Below, piece by piece: positions 1 to 7,321 of a stretch of 64,000 bases of DNA. Each line of letters begins with the position of its first letter. Within the stretch, counting starts at the first letter, position 1. A program made the translations under genes and the position numbers. Source of the DNA: Arsukibacterium indicum (lineage in GTDB: Bacteria > Pseudomonadota > Gammaproteobacteria > Enterobacterales > Alteromonadaceae). Under the pieces are notes generated by a model. The model ran no database searches. It was not told where the DNA came from and worked only from the letters and a program-made list of their open reading frames with translations. The stretch spans positions 1 through 64,000 of the forward strand of contig NZ_JAHRID010000009.1 of NCBI RefSeq assembly GCF_019100565.1, given 5' to 3'.

Positions 1-51
1 GAAACAACATATCGCCGCAGCCAGAAGATACTTATTACTAGCAGAATGCAT
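1..51 (-). CDS. start of second integron cassette gene (partial)
   Basis: Only the first 17 codons lie in the window, beginning MHSASNKYLLAAAICCF and running off the left edge. A strong ribosome-binding site (GGAGGAAAG, complement of 52-60) sits directly before the ATG, and the frame opens just after the attC recombination point, where cassette genes normally start. The hydrophobic stretch with cysteines could be the core of a signal peptide or lipoprotein leader. No family can be named from this fragment. Confidence 0.5.
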   Translation of the reverse strand, partial: MHSASNKYLLAAAICCF

Positions 52-66
52 CTTTCCTCCGTGAAT

Positions 67-182
67 GCCTAACGCCCCGCTTAGGGGCAATGACACGTGG
101 GCTAAAATTGGAGCGAAGCGACTGAGCCCACGTGTTATTGTCCCAGGGAGCTTGCGACCGACTACAGCGGTTTGTTATGTGC
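67..182 (-). repeat. attC recombination site of cassette 1
   Basis: Read on the minus strand the site opens with R'' GCACATAAC (182-174) and closes with R' GTTAGGC (73-67). Between them is an imperfect palindrome: CAATGACACGTGGGCT pairs with AGCCCACGTGTTATTG apart from a single extrahelical base, as expected for attC single-strand folding. The R'' is a perfect 9-base complement of GTTATGTGC at 489-481, the other end of the same cassette, which confirms the cassette boundaries. Cleavage should fall between G and TT at 73/72. Length is about 116 bp. Confidence 0.88.
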
Positions 183-488
183 GTAAATAAATCATCCACT
201 GTTCTTTTTGATAACTTTGCCTAAAAACCTAAACGTTGTTCCAAAGATGTTTACTATTGAAAAAGCTAGGAACAACGCTAAAAAAGTCCGCAATCCATAA
301 AGCAAAGAATTTATAAGATTCGGGGCTTCATTTATAAAATTAACTGCGAGAGTGTTACCTATGACAAAGAAGCAAGCCGATAATAGAATAGCTAAAACAA
401 AAGCGAACTTGAATATAGCAATTTGCCATTGAAAAAACTTTGTTTTAAAGAAATCCATTCTGGTTACAACCTACTTCGTAGCACATAA
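73..488 (-). mobile_element. integron gene cassette 1
   Basis: This is a complete gene cassette of 416 bp lying between the attI junction (489/488) and the attC junction (73/72). It contains one membrane-protein gene read away from the integrase, in the standard cassette orientation. It is visibly richer in A+T than the core genes to the right, in line with independent acquisition. It occupies the first, attI-proximal position, normally the most recently inserted cassette and the one nearest the cassette promoter. Confidence 0.85.
192..458 (-). CDS. small membrane protein of unknown function, cassette-borne
   Basis: The 88-residue product has two predicted membrane segments, roughly residues 13-35 (AIFKFAFVLAILLSACFFVI) and 50-75 (LLYGLRTFLALFLAFSIVNI), with a basic C-terminus (KVIKKNSG). 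I do not recognise the family. The gene fills nearly the whole cassette, ending about ten bases before the attC R'' core. The ribosome-binding site is weak (an AG-rich patch before ATG), so expression may rely on readthrough from an attI-side promoter. AT-rich codon use contrasts with the core genes. Confidence 0.65.
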   Translation of the reverse strand: MDFFKTKFFQWQIAIFKFAFVLAILLSACFFVIGNTLAVNFINEAPNLINSLLYGLRTFLALFLAFSIVNIFGTTFRFLGKVIKKNSG

Positions 489-651
489 CAATTTAATAGA
501 AGGCACTATGCCCGCAAGTCGCGCCAGCAAGTCGCCTTCACGAAAAAATTTAATTCCCGAAAACTAACCCGAAAAGTTCCGACTATCAACAACTTTCTGT
601 TTACCACTGTTAAATATTTTAACTAAATGCAGGCGTTGTGCCCGCAAGTTG
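489..651 (-). other. attI-like region between integrase gene and cassette 1
   Basis: The stretch between the cassette junction and the integrase gene should hold attI and the cassette promoter. It contains a 21-bp direct repeat with four mismatches (AGGCACTATGCCCGCAAGTCG at 501-521 and its partner at 631-651), plus a third GCAAGTCG word at 527-534. These may be integrase-binding repeats like DR1 and DR2 of class 1 attI, but that is inference. The crossover point, G followed by TTATGTGC on the minus strand, is at 489/488. No clear cassette promoter was recognised. Confidence 0.55.
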
Positions 652-675
652 GTGGATATTTTACTCACGCCAGAC

Positions 676-695
676 TACTGTATAAATAAACACTA
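676..695 (+). promoter_or_regulatory. LexA (SOS) box upstream of the integron integrase
   Basis: TACTGTATAAATAAACACTA closely matches the gammaproteobacterial LexA operator (CTGT, eight bases, ACAG), with one deviation in the right half (ACAC). It lies 13 bp before the chosen ATG at 709. LexA control of integron integrases is established knowledge for class 1 and Vibrio integrons. A TATAAA that could serve as -10 lies within it. The box also argues against the longer frame starting at TTG 649. Confidence 0.75.
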
Positions 696-708
696 CCAAG
701 GTGACGCT

Positions 709-1938
709 ATGGCATCCCCATTTCTGGAATATATCGCCGACTTTATGAGAACCCGCCGCTATGCCAGGCGGACTATCGACACCTACCTGTATTGGATCAG
801 GTTTTATATATTGCACAACAACAAACAACATCCTAATTCACTTGGCGATCTGGAAGTTGAACAGTTTTTGTCTTTTTTATCAAACCAACGCAATGTAGCG
901 GTTAAAACACAAGCAACTGCGCTAAATGCATTAAGTTTTTTGTATAAGCATATTATTCAGCGCCCCTTATCTTTACAGCTGAATTTCAATAAAGCCCGGC
1001 TAGCTCAAAAATTGCCAGTGGTTTTAACCAGAGCGGAGGTACAACAGTTACTATTGGTGATTGATCCCAAGTACAAATTAATAGCCCAGTTATTGTATGG
1101 CAGTGGTTTACGGCTGATGGAAGCTGTCAGGCTCCGGGTGCAAGATATCGATTATGATTATATGTCAGTAATGGTGTGGCAAGGTAAAGGTAATAAAAAT
1201 CGTCGGGTTACGCTGGCAGCAGAGTTAGCTCCTGCTCTACATGTCCAAACTCATCAGGTTGAGCAATATTTTCAGGCTGACTTCCAGAACCCACAATATG
1301 CTGGTGTATGGCTGCCTTTTGCTCTTGCCCGAAAATATCCGGCAGCCGCTAAAGACCTTGGCTGGCAGTACTTGTTTCCATCCAGCCAGTTAAGTGTTGA
1401 CCCGGAATCTAAAATGCTTCGGCGTCATCATATCGATGAAACGACTGTCCGACGAGCAGTCAAACTGGCAGCCCGCCATGCCAAAATTAAAAAAAATGTA
1501 ACCTGCCACACCTTACGCCATTCATTCGCAACCCATCTGCTGGACGCTGGCGCCGATATTCGCACTGTGCAGGAACTAAGTGCTCTTTCCAGCTGATTAT
1601 GACAAGTTCAGCGATTGCCAAAGCTTTTAGGGTAAGGCCTCTCGTTGAAGGCATAGTGGTGCTCTGTCGAAACGAGGTAACGATGCCATCAAAGTTTTGG
1701 CAATCGCCCTATGGGTCGGTTTAAAGGGTACTCTGACTTCGTTATTCATTTTTGATTTAGCACCACTAAACCTTCAAATGAATGCCTTGCCTGAGCACCC
1801 TTTAATTCCGACTGAATCGTTCATAATTAGCTGAAAAGAGCACCTGGCCATACCGATGTTAAAACAACCCAGATTTACACCCATGTTTTAAATCAAGGCG
1901 CCAGTGGCGTAAAAAGCCCGCTGTCGATGTTAGTATAA
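709..1938 (+). pseudogene. intI: integron integrase (tyrosine recombinase), interrupted by an insertion
   Basis: The protein reads as an IntI-type tyrosine recombinase: N-terminal SAM-like core-binding domain (MASPFLEYIADFMRTRRYAR), the first catalytic Arg in YGSGLRLMEA, an IntI-specific insert around LGWQYLFPSSQLS, and the HxxR box in CHTLRHSFATHLLDAG. The frame reaches RTVQEL and then runs into a 264-bp inverted-repeat element, stopping at TGA 1594-1596. The rest resumes in the same phase at 1846 as [20 protein letters not shown] and ends at TAA 1936-1938. The truncated product (about 295 residues) lacks the catalytic Tyr of IYTHV, so recombination activity should be lost. Start ATG 709 has AAGGTG six bases upstream and follows a LexA box. 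No other frameshift is seen, suggesting a recent hit. Confidence 0.88.
1580..1843. mobile_element. 264-bp inverted-repeat, MITE-like element inserted in intI
   Basis: Ends are inverted repeats of 23 bp with two mismatches (GTGCTCTTTCCAGCTGATTA at the left, the complement at 1821-1843). Two more inverted-repeat pairs lie inside: 1611-1622 with 1696-1707 (GCGATTGCCAAA), and 1721-1733 with 1793-1804 (TTAAAGGGTACTC, one mismatch). Each arm has its own inner hairpin (CGTT/AACG near 1643 and 1671; ATTCATTT 1744-1751 with AAATGAAT 1776-1783). The whole can be drawn as a Y. No coding frame of note is present, so it would need a transposase in trans. A clean target duplication could not be identified. 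Confidence 0.75.
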
Positions 1939-2039
1939 TGACATCTTTGTTTTAAAAACGGCTTTTTACAGACATTTTGCATATTCCTTAATATCACTTA
2001 CTATTCATCTCGCTTTCCTTGCAGGAATACCCAAGAATT

Positions 2040-2079
2040 TAATCGTTAATTCAACATATTATGCTGTTAAAAACGATTA
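2040..2079. promoter_or_regulatory. inverted repeat upstream of XRE gene, possible operator
   Basis: TAATCGTT (2040-2047) and AACGATTA (2072-2079) form a perfect 8-bp inverted repeat spaced by 24 bp. The right half touches the ribosome-binding site AGGAG (2079-2083) of the downstream regulator gene, and a TATTAT that may be a -10 lies between the halves. This layout suits autoregulation, but that is inference. Confidence 0.4.
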
Positions 2080-2089
2080 GGAGACACGG

Positions 2090-2806
2090 ATGAAATTTGG
2101 TGAATATTTAAAAGCCCAGCGCGAAAACGCCGGCTGGACCCAGCCCGAGGCCGCCAGCAGGATAGCGATTGAACAGTCGTACTTGTCCAAGCTGGAAAAT
2201 GACAAAGCCGTACCATCGGCGGAGATTTTTGACCGGTTAATGCAAGCCTATCAGTTCACGGTAAAGCAAATCAGCGAACAGGTAACGAGCACTGAGCTTG
2301 AAAAGCTTAAAGATATTGTACTGGTGCGGGAGTTTATTGTTAGCAGCAAAAAGGCCGACAATGCCAATCGCAGAAAATGGCTGCTGGCAGGCCTGGTTAT
2401 GGTAATGCTGGGTAGCCTTATTTTTTCCGCCGGCATAGCCGTAAAAGAGTATTACAACGAAACTTATATTTATGAATCTAAAGGTGTAGTAAAAGACGAC
2501 GAAGTTATTACTCTATTTACCGAAATGCCGCACTATGAACGGTTTAAAATCAGAATGAATAACGAGCCTGACCGAGACAGTCTGGCTGATCACCCATTAT
2601 TTTCCCGTTTAGATTATCAGCAAGTCAGCTGGGATCACGATCGGGGATCCTTTTATGATATTAACGTTGTCGGCGGCAAAAGACGATTCAACTTTGTCGG
2701 GCAAAAAATAACGCCAAACCGCACTTTTCACTACGCTTTTGTAGCGCTGGGCGCCATGTTGATCATGGGTGGCTTAGCTTGCTTTTATATCAGCAGAAGG
2801 TGGTAG
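2090..2806 (+). CDS. membrane-anchored XRE-family transcriptional regulator
   Basis: The first 60 residues of this 238-residue protein are a classic Cro/C1-type helix-turn-helix (GWTQPEAASRIAIEQSYLSK, then LENDKAVPSAE). A linker follows, then a membrane segment at about 95-118 (KWLLAGLVMVMLGSLIFSAG), an extracytoplasmic region of about 90 residues, and a second membrane segment near the C-terminus (FVALGAMLIMGGLACFYIS). This architecture suggests DNA binding controlled by an envelope signal. The ligand and targets are unknown. ATG 2090 has AGGAG at good spacing. It lies beside the integron, converging on mazG. The family is clear for the HTH only. Confidence 0.8.
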   Translation: MKFGEYLKAQRENAGWTQPEAASRIAIEQSYLSKLENDKAVPSAEIFDRLMQAYQFTVKQISEQVTSTELEKLKDIVLVREFIVSSKKADNANRRKWLLAGLVMVMLGSLIFSAGIAVKEYYNETYIYESKGVVKDDEVITLFTEMPHYERFKIRMNNEPDRDSLADHPLFSRLDYQQVSWDHDRGSFYDINVVGGKRRFNFVGQKITPNRTFHYAFVALGAMLIMGGLACFYISRRW

Positions 2807-2869
2807 CCCATTTATTTTCAGCCATTTTTCACATCACCCTGTAGCAGGATTTGGGGCGCAATAGCGATG

Positions 2870-3652
2870 TTATTGTTTGCGCTTCACCTGCTGCCACAGC
2901 GCTTCCATTTCATCCAGGTTACTTTGCTGCGGGGTCTTGCCCTGCTCGGCCAGCGCCTGCTCAACACCGCGAAAGCGTGTTTCAAACTTGTTATTGGCGG
3001 CGCGCAGCACGGCTTCCGGGTCCAGCTTGTGTTTACGCACCACATTAACTAAGGCAAACATTAAATCACCCAGCTCTTCTGCCAGCTCCGGGCTGCCGGC
3101 AGCGGTCTGCTCTACTTCCAGGATTTCTTCTTTTACTTTATCCCAGCAGCCGTCTACTGTCGGCCAGTCAAAGCCGACTGTGGCGCAGCGTTTCTGCAGT
3201 TTGTTGGCCCGGCTAAGCGCCGGCATGGCCTGAGGAATATTGTCCAGCACGCTGTGCTGGCCGGCATTTTTTCGCTCGTTACTTTTCAGCGCTTCCCAGT
3301 TTTTAAGCACCGCTTCTGCGTCTTCGCCCTCTGCTGTCTGCATGTCGCCAAACACATGCGGGTGGCGCCGCTCCAGCTTATCGCAAATTGCTGCAACGCA
3401 ATCATCAAAGGCAAAACGGCCATCTTCTTTGGCTAACTGGGCATAAAACACCACCTGAAACAGTAAATCGCCAAGCTCGTCTTTTAGTTCAGCAAAGTCT
3501 TCGCGGGCGATAGCGTCGGCCACTTCGTAGGCTTCTTCCAGGGTATACGGCACTATTGTGGCGTAACTTTGCTTAAGGTCCCACGGGCAGCCGGTTTGCG
3601 GGTCACGTAACCGGCTCATAATCGTCAAAAGGCGCTGAATATTATCTGCCAC
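2870..3652 (-). CDS. mazG: nucleoside triphosphate pyrophosphohydrolase MazG
   Basis: MazG hydrolyses NTPs and dNTPs to monophosphates and pyrophosphate, and in E. coli it lowers ppGpp-linked toxicity. The 260-residue protein has the tandem MazG fold: first repeat with PWDLKQSYATIVPYTLEEAY and metal-binding EE at 39-40 plus DELGD at 58-62, second repeat with KEEILEVEQ and EELGDLMFALVN. It follows relA with a 26-bp gap on the same strand, the usual rlmD-relA-mazG arrangement. The expected next neighbours pyrG and eno are absent from the window; an XRE gene and the integron occur there instead. Confidence 0.95.
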   Translation of the reverse strand: MADNIQRLLTIMSRLRDPQTGCPWDLKQSYATIVPYTLEEAYEVADAIAREDFAELKDELGDLLFQVVFYAQLAKEDGRFAFDDCVAAICDKLERRHPHVFGDMQTAEGEDAEAVLKNWEALKSNERKNAGQHSVLDNIPQAMPALSRANKLQKRCATVGFDWPTVDGCWDKVKEEILEVEQTAAGSPELAEELGDLMFALVNVVRKHKLDPEAVLRAANNKFETRFRGVEQALAEQGKTPQQSNLDEMEALWQQVKRKQ

Positions 3653-3678
3653 ACTGCTCTCTTTTTTTATGTTAAAGC

Positions 3679-5892
3679 TTAATGATGAAAACGCTTAGCT
3701 TCGATAACATCATCGATCTGGCTGACTTTACTTAACAACTTATTAAGCGAGTCCAGGTTATACAGTTCCATCGTCATGTTAATAACGGCAGTTTGCTCCT
3801 TAATATCAGAGCTGCTGCTCATTTTGGTGACGTTGGCTTTTTCATTGGCCAGAATACTGGTGATATCACGCAGCAGGCCGTTGCGGTCATGCGCCACAAT
3901 CCGGATATCCACTTCATAGCCCGAGGCATATTTATCACCCCAGGTAGCGTCGACTACCCGCTCAGGATGGGTGTCCTGCAGGGTTTTAAACTGGTCACAA
4001 TCGTCACGGTGAATAGCTATACCGCGGCCCTGAGTAATATAGCCAATAATGGCATCACCCGGCAGCGGCTGACAACAGCCAGCCATATGGGTTAATAAAT
4101 TACCCACGCCCTGTACCACCACATCGCTTTTGCTTTTGGTCGCCGGTAAGGGTTTGGTTTTAAGCCGTGGGTCAATTTCCGGCTGCTCCAGCTTGCCGCT
4201 CTGGCTCTGAATAAAGTGCACCACCTGGGTCACTTTAATTTCACCACCACCTATGCCGACTAACAGCTCGTCCATCGAATTAACGTTAAAGCGGCTAAGC
4301 ACCTTGGCCGGATATTCCATTACCAGATTTAAGCGGGTCAGTTCGGTGTCCAGTAACTCTTTGCCGGCAGCCAGGTTTTTATCACGGTCCTGCAGCCGGA
4401 ACCAATACTGCACTTTAGAGCGGGCCCGGCTTGATTTTAAATAGCCTAAATTCGGGTTTAGCCAGTCACGGCTGGGGTTAGGTTCGCGCCCGGTTAAAAT
4501 TTCTACCTGATCACCGGTTTTCAGCTGATAAGTAAAAGGCACAATGCGGCCGGAAATTTTGGCGCCAATGCAGCGATGGCCGACATTGGAATGCACATAA
4601 TAAGCGAAATCGAGCGGGGTGGAACCAATCGGTAAATCGACAATATCGCCTTTGGGGGTAAACACATACACCCGGTCTTCAATTACCTGGGTACGTAGCT
4701 CTTCGGCTAAATCGGTACCGGCCAGATCGGTGCCATCAACCACATCTTCCTGCCATTGCAGTAATTTGCGCAGCCAGCCGATTTTTTCGTCGTTCGCTAC
4801 CACTTTATTGCCGCCGGCGCTGCCTTCTTTATAACGCCAGTGTGCTGCCACGCCTAATTCAGCGTCTTCATGCATTTGCCGGGTACGGATCTGAATTTCC
4901 ACGGCCCGGCCCTGCGGCCCCAGTACCACGGTATGGATAGACTGATAACCGTTTTGTTTCGGGGTGGCGATATAATCGTCGAACTCTTTCGGTAAATGAC
5001 GCCAGCCGGTATGGACAATACCCAGCGCGCCGTAGCAATCCTGCACCCGCTCAGTAACAATCCGCACCGCCCGGATATCAAACAGCTGGTCGAAACTCAG
5101 CTGCTTTTTCTGCATTTTTTTCCAAATGCTGAAAATATGTTTTGGCCGACCATATACCTCAACATCCAGCCTGGCATCCTGCATTTTCTGGCGCACCGCA
5201 GCGACAAAATCCTGCATGTACTGCTCGCGGTCCAGCCGCTTTTCTTCCAGCAGGCTGGCAACCTGTTTATATACGCCGGGGTGTAAATAGCGAAAGGCTA
5301 AGTCTTCCAGCTCCCATTTTAGCTGGCCAATACCCAAGCGGTTGGCCAGCGGCGCGAAGATAGCGTTGGTTTCTTTGGCGGCCAGTACCCGGGTTTCTTC
5401 ATCGCTGTCTTTAACTTCACGCAGGTAACAAATTTGTGCCGCCAGTTTTAATACTACGGCCCGCACATCTTCTACCATTGCCAGCAGCATTTTACGTAAA
5501 TTGTCGGCTTGCTGCGGGTTAACACTCTGATTAGCACCGGTTGGAATAGTGCGGATGGCATCCATTTGCTGCACTGAATGCAGCAAACCCACTACGGTTG
5601 GGGTAAATTCTGCGGCCAGCTGCGCTTCACTCAGCAAATGGCTGTCAAATGCAGGAAATAACAACGCTGCCAGCAGCGAGTCATGGTCCATTTTCAGATC
5701 GGCCAGAATTTCCACCATTTCCCAGCCAGTGCGAACCTGAGCAATATCGTCGTCCAGGTTCTGTTGTTTCAGCCATAAACCACAATTAAGTAAGGCGTTG
5801 ATTTTCTTTTCAGTCAATCCAAGCGAACACAACCATTCCAGCGTATCGCCGCCGTGATAGCCACTACTGTGTGATTGACGAACCCTTACCAT
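3679..5892 (-). CDS. relA: GTP pyrophosphokinase RelA ((p)ppGpp synthetase I)
   Basis: RelA makes (p)ppGpp from GTP/GDP and ATP when uncharged tRNA occupies the ribosomal A site. The 737-residue protein aligns along its length with E. coli RelA: a hydrolase-like domain lacking the catalytic HD pair (LLAALLFPAFDSH near 80-95), the synthetase domain (YGRPKHIFSIWKKMQKKQLS, and NGYQSIHTVVLG), TGS domain (VYVFTPKGDIVDLPIGSTPL), a conserved Cys region (MAGCCQPLPGD) and a C-terminal ACT domain. The EFDDYIA motif is the ExDD form typical of monofunctional RelA, as opposed to RxKD of SpoT. Ten bases separate it from the end of the upstream rlmD, implying an operon. Confidence 0.97.
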   Translation of the reverse strand: MVRVRQSHSSGYHGGDTLEWLCSLGLTEKKINALLNCGLWLKQQNLDDDIAQVRTGWEMVEILADLKMDHDSLLAALLFPAFDSHLLSEAQLAAEFTPTVVGLLHSVQQMDAIRTIPTGANQSVNPQQADNLRKMLLAMVEDVRAVVLKLAAQICYLREVKDSDEETRVLAAKETNAIFAPLANRLGIGQLKWELEDLAFRYLHPGVYKQVASLLEEKRLDREQYMQDFVAAVRQKMQDARLDVEVYGRPKHIFSIWKKMQKKQLSFDQLFDIRAVRIVTERVQDCYGALGIVHTGWRHLPKEFDDYIATPKQNGYQSIHTVVLGPQGRAVEIQIRTRQMHEDAELGVAAHWRYKEGSAGGNKVVANDEKIGWLRKLLQWQEDVVDGTDLAGTDLAEELRTQVIEDRVYVFTPKGDIVDLPIGSTPLDFAYYVHSNVGHRCIGAKISGRIVPFTYQLKTGDQVEILTGREPNPSRDWLNPNLGYLKSSRARSKVQYWFRLQDRDKNLAAGKELLDTELTRLNLVMEYPAKVLSRFNVNSMDELLVGIGGGEIKVTQVVHFIQSQSGKLEQPEIDPRLKTKPLPATKSKSDVVVQGVGNLLTHMAGCCQPLPGDAIIGYITQGRGIAIHRDDCDQFKTLQDTHPERVVDATWGDKYASGYEVDIRIVAHDRNGLLRDITSILANEKANVTKMSSSSDIKEQTAVINMTMELYNLDSLNKLLSKVSQIDDVIEAKRFHH

Positions 5893-5901
5893 GACAACTC
5901 C

Positions 5902-7239
5902 TTACTTTTTGGCTGGCAAACTGAATAATGCCATCAGCTCCAGATGGCTGGTATGCGGAAACATATCTACCCCAGCCAGCTTTTGTAACTGATAGCCCTG
6001 GCCAAGCAATACATTCGCATCGCGGGCAAAGGTAGCGGCGTTGCACGATATGTACAATATCTGTGCCGCTTTAAGTGCGCTTATCTGCTCTATTGCACCC
6101 AGGGCACCGGCCCGGGCCGGGTCCAGCACCACTTTAGTGTAACGTTGCCGGCGCCAGGGGGCATCCGGCCAGGGTAAATGCAGGTCGGCTCTGGCAAAGC
6201 TGGCATTGCTAAGACCATTAAGTTCAGCATTGGTTGCGGCCTGTTGCACCATTTTGGCCACGCCCTCTATACCCTGCACCGTTTTGGCAGATCGGGCCAA
6301 TGCCAGACTAAAGTTACCAATACCGGCGTATAAATCCAGAATGGTATCGTCAGCGTTTACCTGTAACCAGGCCAGGGCCTGACTGACCATCTGCTGATTG
6401 ATTGCCTCATTAACCTGAATAAAATCACCAGGTGCAAACTGCAGCGTAATATCCTGGGCTGCCAGGGTATACGCCGGAGTTGGAGTGCCGGTTTGCCAGG
6501 CTTGCAGCTGTTCACTGCCGTCGTCACCCAGAAAATACGCCTGCGGCCAGCTTTCAACAAAGGCTTGCTGCTGGGCGGCGCTTAACGGTTTAACATGGCG
6601 TACCACCACGTAAGGCTGCTCGCCGGCAGTAAATAGCTCTAAATGGGTAATGATTGCCGGATCGGGCAGAGCTTTGATCACTGGCGGCAAGAGCGTAACA
6701 GCAGGCGACAGCAGCGGACTTAGCATGCTGCATTCAGTAATAGCCGTAATGGCTTTGCTGCCCTCTGCCCGAAAACCAACGCTGAGCTGGCGTGTTTTTT
6801 TGTCATACCAGACCCCCAGCCGCGCTTTGCGCCGGTAATGGGTGTCAGCGCCGGTGAGCATTGGCTGCCACGGCAAACTTGTCAGGCCGGTCTGGTGGCG
6901 AATAAGCTGATCTACCCCTTGCTGCTTTAAAGCACGTTGCTGGTCGTTATCCAGATACTGCAACTGACAACCCCCACACTGGTGAAAGTGCGGGCAAAAC
7001 GGCGTTTGTCTTTCAGCTGCCGCCACCAGCACTTTGCTGGTCTTTGCTTTCAGGAAACCCGGTTTATCTTCCAGCACCACAGCCTGCACTTTCTCGCCTT
7101 TAAGTGCGCCGCTGACAAAGGCAATTTTTTGCTTATAGCGCCCCAGGCCATTCACTTCATAGTCTGTGTTGTCGATATCCAGGGTAATAGTTGATTTGGC
7201 CAGGCCGGTTTTAGCCTTTGCTTTGTATAGTGTTACCAT
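5902..7239 (-). CDS. rlmD: 23S rRNA (uracil(1939)-C(5))-methyltransferase RlmD
   Basis: This 445-residue RNA methyltransferase uses SAM to make m5U1939 in 23S rRNA. An N-terminal TRAM domain (about 10-68) is followed by an Fe-S cluster motif with Cys82, Cys88 and Cys91 (CPHFHQCGGCQLQY) and a fourth Cys at 170. The Rossmann SAM site reads ILDLYAGIGNFSLALA, and the catalytic Cys lies in YISCNAATFARD. It heads the rlmD-relA-mazG unit and diverges from barA across 82 bp. RlmD and the paralogue RlmC are similar, but the TRAM domain and context favour RlmD. Confidence 0.95.
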   Translation of the reverse strand: MVTLYKAKAKTGLAKSTITLDIDNTDYEVNGLGRYKQKIAFVSGALKGEKVQAVVLEDKPGFLKAKTSKVLVAAAERQTPFCPHFHQCGGCQLQYLDNDQQRALKQQGVDQLIRHQTGLTSLPWQPMLTGADTHYRRKARLGVWYDKKTRQLSVGFRAEGSKAITAITECSMLSPLLSPAVTLLPPVIKALPDPAIITHLELFTAGEQPYVVVRHVKPLSAAQQQAFVESWPQAYFLGDDGSEQLQAWQTGTPTPAYTLAAQDITLQFAPGDFIQVNEAINQQMVSQALAWLQVNADDTILDLYAGIGNFSLALARSAKTVQGIEGVAKMVQQAATNAELNGLSNASFARADLHLPWPDAPWRRQRYTKVVLDPARAGALGAIEQISALKAAQILYISCNAATFARDANVLLGQGYQLQKLAGVDMFPHTSHLELMALFSLPAKK

Positions 7240-7321
7240 CTGTGCTCTGTTTTATAGGCAAGTAGAAATTGTTATGTCATTATGGGCAGGCCCGCAACTA
7301 TTGTAACAAGCTCTGACCCTA

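Noticed and set aside
649-708. Longer intI start at TTG 649
   Set aside because: It lies upstream of the LexA box, has no ribosome-binding site, and adds residues not seen in IntI N-termini; ATG 709 has AAGGTG at good spacing.
1576-1845. The intI insert as a self-splicing intron or translational bypass
   Set aside because: Long terminal inverted repeats fit a mobile element, and exact removal does not restore the expected ELLGH codons; no group I or II core motif was seen.
2251-2436. Minus-strand ORF inside the XRE gene
   Set aside because: It is a Ser-rich shadow of a well-supported helix-turn-helix gene.
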